DNA of 64,000 bases from Leguminivora glycinivorella (Eukaryota; Arthropoda; Insecta; Lepidoptera; Tortricidae): assembly GCF_023078275.1 (NCBI RefSeq), contig NC_062974.1, positions 27,485,033-27,549,032 on the forward strand, written 5' to 3'. Of this stretch, positions 10,775 to 21,190 are shown one piece after another (position 1 is the first letter of the stretch; every line of letters begins with the position of its first letter). Made by a program: the position numbers and the translations under genes. The notes beneath the pieces were generated by a model. The model had not been told where the DNA came from. It worked only from the letters and a program-made list of their open reading frames with translations, and searched no databases.

Positions 10775-11065
10775 ATTAGCAAAGAGGATCGAGTATTATA
10801 GAGAGTTACTGTCAAAGTAAAATGTGTAATCACAGTGCATAGACTGCCATCTCTTGACACAGGCTTAAAACTTTTGAACCTCAGTTTTGACAATTTCGCC
10901 CATATTCTTAGCTTGATATGTGTTAAAATGTCAAATATTAATATTAGCGCCATCTAGCTGAGCGTACCCCATAGGTGTAATGCCATCTAGGCCACACCGT
11001 ACCTTTTTCTGTATGGTACTGAGGTACGTTTTTTTCTTAGACTTTATCTGTCTATACGGAGTTAT
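10775..11065 (-). mobile_element. Single-arm copy of the 6327 foldback family
   Basis: Minus-strand copy with CAAAGAGGATCGAGTATTAT, TTAGCGCCATCTAGCTGAGC and CTATACGGAGTTATAT. Lies in intron 3 of the host gene. Confidence 0.65.
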
Positions 11066-11114
11066 ATATGTCTTTGGTATTAGTGACAATCAGCTGAATC
11101 AGGTATTCTGTCAC

Positions 11115-11300
11115 GCACGTAGGCAATAGTGCCATTGAACAATGTGGTGCGAGTTTGACAAAATATACCTTTAAAATGACATGCCAATAAGAATTTTTAG
11201 TAGTTATAGAACTACTAAAAATTCTTATTGGCATGTCATTTTAAAGGTATATTTTGTCAAACTCGCACCACATTGTTGAATGGCACTATTGCCTACGTGC
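11115..11300. repeat. Hairpin with ~90-bp arms and a 6-nt loop, next to exon 3
   Basis: GCACGTAGGCAATAGTGCCA (11115) through CTACTAAAAATTC pairs with 11211-11300 with essentially one mismatch. The loop is TTATAG. A second small palindrome (about 11302-11327) follows. It lies about 160 bp inside intron 3 from the exon 3 donor. Confidence 0.8.
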
Positions 11301-11458
11301 GACGTTTTAACTATAGAGTTAAAACGTAACAGACAGCGGTATTATCTTATCCCTTCAAAGCATAGCGAAAAATCTCCGGAGTTTTCGGAGAAAATGTTTA
11401 TAGGTACTTATTTGCTGTAAAATAATATTTTAACATGCATCTATGATAATTAACTTAC

Positions 11459-11554
11459 CTGGTTTCCAAAGACTCCAATGCTGCACGCTAGCGACACCTG
11501 GTCGGCTCCGAACCACACGGCTGCCAACCGAGGGGGTACGTTCAGGATGAACAC
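11459..11554 (-). CDS. FLVCR-family MFS transporter, coding exon 3 (TM4-TM5 region)
   Basis: 32 codons, phase 0 at both ends, acceptor tatcccag and a perfect GTAAGT donor. It reads VFILNVPPRLAAVWFGADQ, then a segment ending GVFGNQ. The PxR-x-A-x-VWFG and FGNQ elements are hallmarks of FLVCR transporters at this point of the fold. Residues 146-177 of the joined product. The next exon would be expected to start with a glycine-rich hydrophobic segment. Nothing like it was found on the minus strand from 11458 down to 1, so the gene probably continues past the left edge. Confidence 0.88.
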
Positions 11555-11596
11555 CTGGGATACAAAATAAATTAGACGTTGAATAATTTTTAAGAA

Positions 11597-12358
11597 AAAA
11601 AAAACCGCCTTCCTTTGGGGTTCTGGTGATAAATACTTTCAAATGTTGGATTATGTTATCAATTCATCTGTATATTTTTTAATGTTTGTTATTCGATATC
11701 TCCGTCATTTCTGAACCAATTTTGAAATCTGGATGATTCTGAAGTACTTACAGATGAGAATGATTATCAGAACGGAACTCTAACCAGGGGCGGCTCACTC
11801 TTCATCAGCAGTTCCACTGCACCAAATGTCACTGTTCTGGACGTAAGTGCATGCTGTTCTTATAAAAATACCAAAGTCACTATAAGTGTGCCGTTCAGAT
11901 TTGAGGAGTTCCGTTCTGACCATCATCAGCAATTCCACTGCACCAAATATCACTGTTCTGGACGTAAGTGCATGTTGTTCTTATAAAAATACCAAAGTCA
12001 CTATAAGTGTGCCGTTCAGATTTGAGGAGTTCCATGCTGACCATCATCAGGAGTTCCACTGCACCAAATGTCACTGTTCCGTACGTAAATGCATGCTGTT
12101 CCTTTAAAAACATAAAAATCACCATATGTATGCCTTTCAGATTTGAGGAGTTCCCTCGATTTCTCCAGGATCCCATCATCAGAACTGGGTTCTGAGAAAA
12201 ATGGGACCAATCTGTATGCATATACATTCAATCAAAAAAAAAATTTTCAAAATCGGTCCAGTAACGACGGAGATATCGAGGAACAAACATTAAAAAAAAA
12301 AAAAAAAAATACAGACGACTTGATAACCCCTTCCTTTGAGATTTGGAAGGCGGTTAAA
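11597..12358 (+). mobile_element. Element with a 121-bp tandem array (about 3 units)
   Basis: Ends are similar to inverted AACCGCCTTCC / GGAAGGCGGTT. The inner part contains a 121-bp unit repeated with exact spacing: the TTCCACTGC landmark falls at 11812, 11933 and 12054. The unit includes CACCAAATGTCACTGTTC and TGCCGTTCAGATTTGAGGAG. The left end is only about 45 bp upstream of the exon 3 acceptor. A sister copy is at 15572-16345. A CAGGGGCGGCTCACTC scrap at 11786 resembles a hAT-type end. Confidence 0.7.
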
Positions 12359-12404
12359 AAGTGGAAGCCATTTGATTCTTATAAATTTGATTTTTGTCAT
12401 TTTT

Positions 12405-12530
12405 CCTTCTCCTTGCACCATTTTTACATGTCTCTGTTTATCCCGATGGTTGACTGGTAGAGAATGCCATTACATTTTTGTTTTATTTGTGCAATAAAGT
12501 ATAAATAAATAAATAAATAAATTGATAAAG
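12405..12530 (+). mobile_element. LINE 3' tail
   Basis: GACTGGTAGAGAATGCC followed by TGTGCAATAAAGTATAAATA and an AAAT repeat, typical of a LINE 3' end with a microsatellite tail. Confidence 0.55.
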
Positions 12531-12574
12531 ATATCATACACGAAAGAAAAAACGACAAGGCCTTGATTCTTAGA

Positions 12575-12745
12575 AACACTCCCGACTAATTCAGCTTTCA
12601 AACAAAAAAACTAAATCTAAATCGGCTCATCCGTTCGGTAGCTACGATGTCACAGGCCGACACACACAGACAGACAAATAAATAGAAGGACAGACACGTA
12701 CCGTCAAACTTAATAGCACCCCGTTCTTTTTGCGTCGGGGGTTAA
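12575..12745 (-). mobile_element. CCCCGACGC-type retroposon
   Basis: Reverse copy with ACTCCCGACTAATTCAGCTT, a CAGACAGACA tract and the TGCGTCGGGGGTTAAAA end. Directly preceded by the 35-bp match to the 10178 palindrome. Confidence 0.65.
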
Positions 12746-13570
12746 AAACACTTGAAAATTACTGGACTTGACTTGACTGGAATTAATTAAAATAGTACAT
12801 TACATCAGAGGCCGGGAAAATGAGGATTTCCGGCCAAGTGGGTATATACGGGCGAGCGAGCGTGCGAGCAAGGCCAGGGATACGAGGTCGGGAATCCGTT
12901 TTCACGCCGAGGCATGTATAGTGTTTTTCGCAAACATACAATGAAATTAAAAAAATGCTCTAAAGGACAATATTTTATTTATTAAGTGACAAAATACAAA
13001 TACACTCAAACGTCAAGTGTGACAAGTATCCAGGTCACACAAAAATTAAAAAAAAAGTGACATGACAGTACTGACAGCTTACTTAAAAAAGTTACTTTGC
13101 AGGCCTAGGCCTAAAAAATAATATGAAATACCTTTACAGTCCCCTCGAGTTGTTGCGCCCAAAAAGCGATACTTCCCAGCCTATTTTAAGGAACGTAAAG
13201 ACAATATTTCATTGCATGTTTGAGAAAAAAATTTAAATTATAAAAAGCTCTTTTATTTGATATGTAACAAATATAGTTCAAAAATCTATGATTAAGTTTC
13301 CTTAACTTAATTACATATCCGTCTTTGGGTCACAGGTTTACATATGTGTGCCAAATTTCAAAATAATCGGTTCAGTGGGGAAAATTGGCTGTGACGGGCG
13401 TCTGTCTAGTCGCACGAGTGATCCTATAAGGGTTCCATTTTTCTTTTTTGAAGTACGGAACCCTAAAAACGCCAAATTCTAGTCAGCAATTGTCATGATC
13501 GGCACTAGCTTGTTTCCTACTTCAAATCTTATTTTATGTCACTGAACCATGAGAGTAATTAAAAAATTAC
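12746..13570. other. Intron 2 remainder, no gene
   Basis: 12840-12900 is locally GC-rich (GGGCGAGCGAGCGTGCGAGC). 13330-13467 is a right-end scrap of the GTGCGAGTCGG family, ending AGTACGGAACCCTAAAAA. Nothing else assigned. Confidence 0.5.
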
Positions 13571-13699
13571 CTGAGAGATAGCCACAATAGTCTGTCCCAT
13601 GAAGCCAAGCCAGAACATGTCCTGAGGAACGGAGAACACCTTCAGCCATGCGCCCAGACATGTTCCGAAGGATCCGATGATGGTTGTCACACGGAGACC
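13571..13699 (-). CDS. FLVCR-family MFS transporter, coding exon 2 (TM3)
   Basis: 43 codons, phase 0 at both ends, with a pyrimidine-rich acceptor ending in cttcag and a GTAATT donor. It begins GLRVTTIIGSFGTCLGAWLK, which continues the loop 2-3 motif left open at the end of exon 1, and ends in a second hydrophobic run (MFWLGFMGQTIVAISQ, TM4 start). Residues 103-145 of the joined product. The exon is GC-richer than its surroundings and has no stop. It lies 40.8 kb downstream of exon 1, so it is the start of the first internal block after a giant intron. The family match (GAW-K, GQ, S-Q) is by eye. Confidence 0.88.
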
Positions 13700-13765
13700 C
13701 TGAAGACAAAACGGGAAAGGGTTTTAGAATGAAAAGAAAGCATAGTATAGATTAAATATAACCCG

Positions 13766-13990
13766 CGGCGCAGTATGATAAATAGTACTATCGTACAGTA
13801 TGGCCACTCCCGCTCACCCCCTCTCGGTTACCTCACAGTTACCGCCTGTCAAAAACGCGAACAGTCGACCTGTCATATTTCACTCATACAAGCACGGTAC
13901 GCGTTCACCTACACGAGCTTAGACTGTGTGCTAGGAACGCGCCTCTTTCATATATTTGATCGCCAGTGTTCGAGATGTGCCCACGGAGAG
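13766..13990 (+). mobile_element. ACTATCGTACAGTATGGCC-type element
   Basis: Noncoding ~230-bp family with the landmarks TACTATCGTACAGTATGGCC, CTCGGTTACCTCACAGTTAC, CGTTCACCTACACGAGCTTA and GGAACGCGCCTCTTTCATAT. It begins 66 bp inside intron 1 from exon 2. Four other copies are in the window. Confidence 0.7.
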
Positions 13991-14047
13991 AAAGGGGTGA
14001 TGAAATTATTAGCCCATCACCACTCTGTGCCAGAAAAATAAGTCCCT

Positions 14048-14395
14048 AGTAGTTTTCATTAAAATCTTTATTTATCTTTCTTCTTAAGTTAGGCTATTTA
14101 TAATATGATTATAAAAGTAAAATACAAAACCACATACAAAACAATACAAAATATATAAACACATTATAAAAAACCTAACCTAGGGTGCCGCCAGCAGCGG
14201 GGCAGGGCCCAAGCTGCCGGTGGTTAGGGCTGCAGAGAGAGGAACCGTCGGACTATCCGCGCTGTGTCCAAAATTACCGCCTTCTGCATCTGGCCCTTGA
14301 TCCAACCACCGAGCGAGAGTCTCTTAAGATGTTGGTCATTAAAATTATTATTGCAAGGACGACATGTTGACATTTCAGCATTCCGTTCTTGGCAA
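14048..14395 (-). pseudogene. LINE-like ORF C-terminus and 3' tail (family unassigned)
   Basis: The minus strand is open from about 14390 to a stop at 14224-14226 and reads a C-terminal tail with LKRLSLGGWIKGQMQKAVIL and TARIVRRFLSLQP. The style matches LINE-encoded tails I associate with lepidopteran genomes; I cannot name the clade. About 170 bp of 3' sequence follow, ending in an AATAAAG tail near 14065. Confidence 0.4.
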
Positions 14396-14757
14396 TTTTT
14401 TTTTCAAACCATCAAGTAACGTGCAAATCTTCCCCGTACCATCAAAAATCAATTTTCATCACTCCTTTAATAATAAAATTTCATCCCGGCCAGGAATCCA
14501 AACTTAGCGTACTTAGTGGAGCGGGCTACTAATGAACCCATTATTACGTCACGAAAGCAATCAATTTCGGCTCTAAGCCGCAAAGTTGCCGGTTCCCGGC
14601 CGATACGGTGGTTATATTTAGTAAGGTATGCGTTCCTAGATATCAAGGGGATTTGATTTCAATCTGTTGTAATGGATTTGAGAGGATATGGAATTGTTGT
14701 TATTAGAGTTGGAGATTTGGGTACGCCCATATTAGAAGTTGATGATAAATAATGATA

Positions 14758-14992
14758 ACAGCACAGTATAATAAAGAGTACTATCGTACAGTATGGCCAC
14801 TCCCGCTCCCCGCTGAAAGTGCCGCTCACCCCCTCTCGGTTACCTCACAGTTACCGCCTGTCAAAAACGTGATCAGTCGACCTGTCATATTTCACTCACA
14901 CAAGCATGGTACGCGTTCACCTACACGAGCTTAGAATGTGTGCTAGGAACGCGCCTCTTTCATATATTTGATCGCCAGTGTCCGAGGTGTGG
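14758..14992 (+). mobile_element. ACTATCGTACAGTATGGCC-type element
   Basis: Near-complete copy, same orientation as 13766-13990, with the extra CTCCCCGCTGAAAGTGCCG block that the first copy lacks. Confidence 0.7.
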
Positions 14993-15265
14993 TAATAGCG
15001 CTCACATATACCGTGATTTTTTTGCTTTCCGTTACTCAGGAGTCAGGTCCGTTGCAACAAAAATATGTATTTATAATTCAACAACGATTTAGGCACTGTA
15101 TTGTCCATTTAAAATGTAATACAATTCAATGTAACTCTTCTGTAATATGACTGTTTGTGCCAAAATACAGAGAAAAAAAAGTAATAAAAGTCGTTAGGCT
15201 CATTAACAGGAACCAATAAATTTTATAAAGTTGTTTTTTTTTTCCTTTTTCATACATAATCCATA

Positions 15266-15434
15266 CTATAAATGGGAAAGTGTGTGTGTCTGTTTGTTTG
15301 TCCGTCTTTCACGGCAAAGCGGATTGACGAATTGTCGTGATTTTTTAAGTGGAGATACTTAAAGAGATGGAGAGTGAGATAGGCTACTTTTTGTCTCTTT
15401 CTAAAGCGAGCGAAGCCGCGGGCGAAAGCTAGTA
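15266..15434 (+). mobile_element. AATATTATAAATGGG-type retroposon
   Basis: Well preserved copy that ends GCGAAGCCGCGGGCGAAAGC. Confidence 0.7.
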
Positions 15435-15571
15435 GTTAATAAATGACTTAACAAGAGTGAGAGAATCTTAAGAATAACGAAAGTTAGTGTCATATTTCTG
15501 ACGGCGTCAAAATCAATAATATTAAGAATTAGTAAAGGTTATAATTCTCTTGTTTAGAATTAAAATGTAAT

Positions 15572-16345
15572 TTTTAAGCGCCGCCTCAAATCTCTCAAAA
15601 GAAGGTGGTTCTCAATTCGTCTGTATTTTTTTTTGTTTTTTTTTTTATTTTTTTTAATGTTTGTTCCTCGATATCTCCGTTGTTACTGGACCGATTTTGA
15701 AAAATTTTTTTTTTATTGAATGTATATGCATACAGATTGGTCCCATTTTTCTCAGAACCCAGTTCTGATGATGGGATCCTGGAGAAATCGAGGGAACTCC
15801 TCAAATCTGAAAGGCATACATATGGTGATTTTTGTATTTTTAAAGGAACAGCATGAATTCACGTACGGAACAGTGACATTTGGTGCAGTGGAAGTGCTGA
15901 TGATAGTCAGAACGGAACTCCTCAAATCTGAACGGCACGCTTATAGTGACTTTGGTATTTTTATAAGAACAGCATGCCCTTACGTCCAGAACAGTGACAT
16001 TTGGTGCAGTGGAACTCCTGATGATGGTCAGAACGGAACTCCTCAAATCTGAACGGCACGCTTATAGTGACTTTGGTATTTTTATAAGAACAGCATGCAC
16101 TTACGTCCAGAACAGTTACATTTGGTGCAGTGGAACTGCTGATGATGGTCAGAACCGAACTCCTCAAATCTGAACGGCACGCTTATAGTGACTTTGGTAT
16201 TTTTATAAGAACAGCATGCACTTACGTCCAGAATAGTGACATGTGGTGCAGTGGAACTGTTGATGATGGTCAGAACCGAAATACGTAATCCAACATTCGC
16301 AAGTAGCTTTCACCAGAACCCCAAAGGCGGCGGTTTTTTTTTTCT
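15572..16345 (-). mobile_element. Element with a 121-bp tandem array (about 4 units)
   Basis: Reverse-oriented sister of 11597-12358. The GCAGTGGAA landmark falls at 15885, 16006, 16127 and 16248, exactly 121 bp apart. It ends with AAAGGCGGCGGTTTT. 121 is not a multiple of three and the frames across it are not conserved, so the array is noncoding. Confidence 0.7.
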
Positions 16346-16957
16346 TAAAAATTATGTAATAACGCCATAACGGTAAGAGACCCTTCGTCACTACTTTTAA
16401 AAAATCTCGTATCTCACGCTGTTCCTCAAAGTTAAAACGCAGTAAGTCTAGATGCATTCCATACATACTTACTATAATTTTCTTTTCATTGATGACAGAC
16501 TGACACTGATTGACAGACGAAGATACAAGTTTTTTTAAAAATAGTGACGACTTGTTTCTTTAGAGAAATTAATTTAATTGTGATTTACCTAATACAAACA
16601 AGTTGTACGAGGTCTGGTACGAGTATGCGGGTCGATTCTGGTGTACCGATTTGCTTCAAGTTTTATATTGTTTTGACATGAACGCACGAACGCTAGCTTC
16701 GGCTTAGCTAAGTGGGTTCAAATTGTTCAGAAAGGAAATTTTTCAAAGCAAAATGCAAAAAAAAGTTTTTTCCAATAAATTCATCTCCACATTTAACTGT
16801 AAATTGCTCTTTCACAGAACATTGTTCGCACCTCCGCCATTTCATTAGGCAAAGTGGTTTTATTGCGCGGAAACGGTCCTTGCGCTGCCATCGCCATTTT
16901 ATAAGCAGTTACTCGTATTTGCATTCCATGAGTGCTTGAATTATTACAGAAAGAGTT
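16346..16957. other. No gene recognised
   Basis: Intronic AT-rich sequence. A small block resembling a LINE or SINE scrap lies at 16800-16930. No family assigned. Confidence 0.5.
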
Positions 16958-17500
16958 TAAAAAACCGGCCAAGAGCGTGTCGGGCCACGCTCAGTGTAGG
17001 GTTCCGTAGTTTTCCGTATTTTTCTCAAAAACTACTGAACCTATCAAGTTCAAAACAATTTTCCTAGAAAGTCTTTATAAAGTTCTACTTTTGTGATTTT
17101 TTTCATATTTTTTTAACATATGGTTCAAAAGTTAGAGGGGGGGGGACGCACTTTTTTTTCCTTTAGGAGCGATTATTTCCGAAAATATTAATATTATCAA
17201 AAAACAATCTTAGTAAACCCTTATTCATTTTTAAATACCTATTCAACAATATATCACACGTTGGGGTTCGAATGAAAAAAAAAATCAGCCCCCAGTTTAC
17301 ATGTATGGGGGGTACCCTAATAAAACATTTTTTCCCATTTTTTATTTTTGCCCTTTGTGGGCGTGATTGATATACATATTGGTACCAAATTTCAGCTTTC
17401 TAGTGCTAACGGTTACTGAGATTATCCGCGGACGGACGGACGGACGGACAGACAGACATGGCGAAACTATAAGGGTTCCTAGTTGACTACGGAACCCTAA
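16958..17500 (-). mobile_element. TCCG-type ~540-bp repeat, near-complete copy
   Basis: Complete from the ACCGGCCAAGAGCGTGTCGG end to the GGTTCCTAGTTGACTACGG end. Same order of blocks as the copies at 2561, 17537 and 37543. Lies 36 bp from the next copy in the same orientation (17537), so the two form a near-tandem pair. The spacer looks like a LINE 3' scrap. Confidence 0.75.
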
Positions 17501-17536
17501 GCCTTTGCTCAGCAGTGGGGCACAATATTGGGTAGT

Positions 17537-17939
17537 AAAAAAAAACCGGCCAAGAGCGTGTCGGGCCACGCTCAGTGTAGGGTTCCGTAGTTTTCCGTAT
17601 TTCTCTCAAAAACTACTATACCTATCAAGTTCAAAACAATTTTCCTAGAAAGTCTTTATAAAGTTCTACTTTTGTGATTTTTTTCATATTTTTTAACATA
17701 TGGTTCAAAAGTTAGAGGGGGGGGGACGCACTTTTTTTTCCTTTAGGAGCGATTATTTCCGAAAATATTAATATTATCAAAAAACGATCTTAGTAAACCC
17801 TTATTCATTTTTAAATACCTATCCAACAATATATCACATGTTGGGGTTGGAATGAAAAAAAATATCAGCCTCCACTTTACATGTAGGGGGGGTACCCTAA
17901 TAAAACATTTTTTCCATTTTTTATTTTTGCACTTTGTTG
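17537..17939 (-). mobile_element. TCCG-type repeat, left part, interrupted by the LINE
   Basis: Starts AAAACCGGCCAAGAGCGTGT and contains the block with the Gn run, the GGTACC block and GCACTTTGTTG seen in every copy of this ~560-bp family. It is continued after the LINE at 21191-21398, where the GACG tetranucleotide tract and the GGTTCCTAGTTGACTACGG end are found. Retroposon or SINE-like noncoding family; no ORF of its own. Confidence 0.75.
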
Positions 17940-20900
17940 AAATGAAATGAAATGAAATGAAATATTTATTTTCCAAGTAGGCATATTACAATGCGCTTAT
18001 GAACGTCAAATAAAACTACGCCGGCTCTAACCCTACGCCTCAGCCTCGAGAAGATTTCAGTCCCCCCTCAGTTGGAGGAGGGTATCCACTATGGGACCGG
18101 CAAGAAACTCGGCGGGCCACTTCTTTTCAAAACATTACATCTTATATTTAACATGCATTAAAAAAAAACAAGATACAATTTAATAAGCAAAAGTATTCAT
18201 AAAAAAAAATATTAACACAAGAAATTATACAAAGTACAAAGCTATTATGATTATTAATAAGAGATGTTAGAGATGTATAGAGTCTCTAAGTGTCAAAGTA
18301 CATCTAAAAAAATTATACATGAAGAAAAAAACCGAATAACTAAAATAACTTTAGAGTTGTAAAAGACTCTTGTTGTCTTAAGCAAAGGAAAAAAAAATAT
18401 ATGTATACTTAATCTACTTTTTTCCTTGGAGATGTATATGGTCTCCAAGAGTCAGAAAGAAAAATAAACAAACAAGGACCGAACAGAGTGCCTCAACGTA
18501 ATCTCATTCAAAATTAATGTTACATAGAATAGCATAGCCCCTATTAGCTGAAACAGACCGGTCTTCACAAACAGCACCCGTTCACGAATATGGCGCGCAT
18601 CTCAGCCATCGCCTCCCTCAACCTTCATTCGGGAAGGTGGCGACCCGATCAACGACGTCACCGTAAGCAAAGACTTTTTAGCGAGCATGACATGTTCAAG
18701 CTGTCCGGGCTGTATTAAATATTCCAATAATAAGTGAATACGGTATACCTAGATGTAAGACACAACATTCCGTGCTTGTATGTTACATAGTTTAAATTGA
18801 CTTAATTGAAAACAAGATCTTGGGAGATGTAAAAGGTCCCCACAGTCAATTATAATTAATGGGATATAATAAAAAATAAAAATTTGGAGGTGTAAAGGTT
18901 CTCCAAGTGTCAAAAGAACTAGAAATAGAAAAAAAAATGCGTATGAAATACAAATTTCACGTCAAGAGACTGTTAAGCTAGCAATCTCCAACTAATTCTA
19001 CAGAATACATAACTAGTATGTACTCAACAAGTCAATATATATATATACCAAATTATAATTATACAATAATAAGGATCAATAATTTAAACAGCCAGTAGCA
19101 ACAGCGCCTTAAGCATGACACAATGTCTCCCGGGACACTGCTAGCAAAACTATGACAGATTTTGAGCCTGGATAGTCGGCCATGGTGTAGTATCTCCCAG
19201 GTAATCATCAATTTTGTAGTACCCCTTTTTGAGAAGTGCACTTTTTATGTACTTCTTGAATGAAGTAAAGGGCAGATCCCATGCCTCTAAGGGTACCTAA
19301 TTATAAAATGTTACACAGTTTCCCAGGAACGATTTCTTCACTTTCTGTAGACGAAACTTGGAAACCGCTAGCTTATGTTTGTTCCGTGTATTATAACTAT
19401 GAATATCTGACAGTTTCTTAAAGGACTCTATATTCTTATGAGTATACATTATCACATCTAGTATGTATTGTGAAGCTACTGTAAGGATGTCTATCTCCTT
19501 AAAGCGTTCCTTCAGTGAGTCACGTGACGCCATGTTGTAGATAGATCGTATTGCCCGTTTCTGGAGAACGAAGATGGTTTGAATATCTGCTGCTTTTCCC
19601 CAGGCCAATATGCCGTAAGACATAACACTATGAAAGTAACTGAAATAAACTAGGCGAGCTGTCTCCACATCAGTTAATTGCCTAATTCTCCTTACGGCAT
19701 ACGCGGCAGAGCTCAACCTTTTTGCTAGGGCAGATATATGAGGACCCCATTGCAGATTGCAATCTAAAGTAAGACCAAGAAAGAGCGTATTCTCGACAAG
19801 GTCCAGGTTTTCGCCATTCAGCGTGATGGTAGTATCTGTCTTCCTTACATTGGGTAAAGAGAATTTAACACATTTCGTCTTCTTGGCATTAAGGAGCAAG
19901 TTATTTGCTGTAAACCATTCTAGTACCTCCTTCAAAGTTTCATTCACATGGCTATAGTCACTCAGTTGCCTATCAACTTTGAAGATTAGTGAAGTATCAT
20001 CAGCAAATAAGACTATCTCACATTTGTTCTTTACAAGACATGGCAAATCATTTATATACACAAGGAAAAGAAAAGGTCCCAGAATAGAACCCTGTGGTAC
20101 TCCAAGCTTTACAGTTGTACCGTTAGATTCAGTACCATTTACAACCACTTTCTGGGTTCTTTCGTTTAAGTAAGATTCAACAAGCTGTAAAGCTTTAGAG
20201 GATAGACCGTAGTACTTCAGCTTGTGTAGTAGTGTGTCGTGCTCCACACAATCGAAAGCTTTGGAGAGATCGCAGAAAATACCGATAGCATCTAACGAGA
20301 GTTCCCAGGCATCGTATATGTGCTTGATTAGCACAGAGGCAGCATCTGTCGTCGAACGACCTCGTGTAAAACCAAATTGCTGATGCTGAAGTAATCCATT
20401 CGTGTTAAAATGTCGAAGCAACTGGTTCAATATAATTTTCTCAAACACTTTGCTGAGAACGGGAAGTATGGAAATTGGTCTAAAATTTCCAAGGTCATCC
20501 TTGCTGCCTGATTTAAACAGAGGAATAACCTTACTATACTTCATCAGATTGGGAAACACACATTCCCTAACACAAGCGTTAAACACATCGGCTAGATAAG
20601 GTGCCACGACGTCAATAATTGAATACACGACTTTCACAGATATCCCCCAAATGTCCTCACTGTTTTTAACTTTTAAGGACTTGAAAGTTTTAATAATCTC
20701 TTCGGGGTCAGTAAATTGGAAATATAATTCCATGCTGCATTTCTTAACATTGTAATTGTCCAAGTAGAGACCTGCCTTAACTACAGAGGAGTTTAAATTC
20801 CGTGTAGTATCAGTGGCTATGTTGGTGAAAAAGTGTTGAAAGGCGCCAGCAACATCGTCGTCTGCAGACAATACTTGGTCTTGAACTTTTAGTGTGTAAT

Positions 20901-21190
20901 GGCCATCACGGGGTTTCGTCTTCCCGGTTTCAGCGTTTATCATATTCCAGGTAGCTTTTATTTTATTGTCTGCCGACCTGACCTTCTTGCTTAAGAATGC
21001 AGACTTAGCCGCGGCGCAAACTTTCTTAAACACTTTTGAATACCTCCTTACATATTCAGTAAAATTTTCATCATGGTTAAAATTCCTCATTTCATACAGG
21101 TCATACAATCTCTTCCTGCTTCTGTGGATACCGACGGTGGCCCAGTCACTAAACTTTGACTTCAATTGGCCTTGCTGTACAGTCTTCGTC
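17940..21190 (-). mobile_element. Jockey/CR1-like LINE, 5'-truncated, inserted in a TCCG-type repeat
   Basis: About 3.25 kb. The 3' end (left) is a GAAAT repeat tail at 17940-17962, typical of LINEs that end in a microsatellite instead of poly(A). The 5' end stops at 21190 within the linker before RT. Both sides carry the hexamer TTGTTG (17934-17939 and 21191-21196). Removing the LINE rejoins the host repeat to the sequence seen in its other copies (GCACTTTGTTG followed by GCGTGATTG). About 1.3 kb of noncoding 3' sequence (17963-19296) lies between the stop codon and the tail and contains an iterated hairpin motif. Confidence 0.85.
18262..18910 (-). repeat. Iterated stem-loop motif in the LINE 3' region
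   Basis: Five similar short hairpins occur at 18267-18289, 18351-18370, 18425-18449, 18821-18842 and 18884-18906. Each has a 5-8 bp stem around a 9-11 nt loop that begins TGTA or close to it, and is followed by a GTC trinucleotide. Stems read TTAGAGA/TCTCTAA, AGAGT/ACTCT, CTTGGAGA/TCTCCAAG, TGGGA/TCCCCA and TTGGAG/CTCCAA. The third stem position alternates between an A-T and a G-C pair, with both strands changing together. Three more copies lie in the related fragment at 43815-44008. The arrangement is seen; an RNA function is inference. Confidence 0.6.

Noticed and set aside
1..11458. Exon 4 of the transporter gene
   Set aside because: Searched by eye on the minus strand for a GFL/PP-containing hydrophobic segment after an AG acceptor; none found.
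11886..12227. Overlapping 70-125 codon frames around the 121-bp units (also 15720-16466)
   Set aside because: The unit length is not a multiple of three and all frames recur on both strands. A repeat artefact, not a protein.
15840..16290. 121-bp array considered as a CRISPR array
   Set aside because: Contiguous tandem units without spacers, in a eukaryotic transposon.
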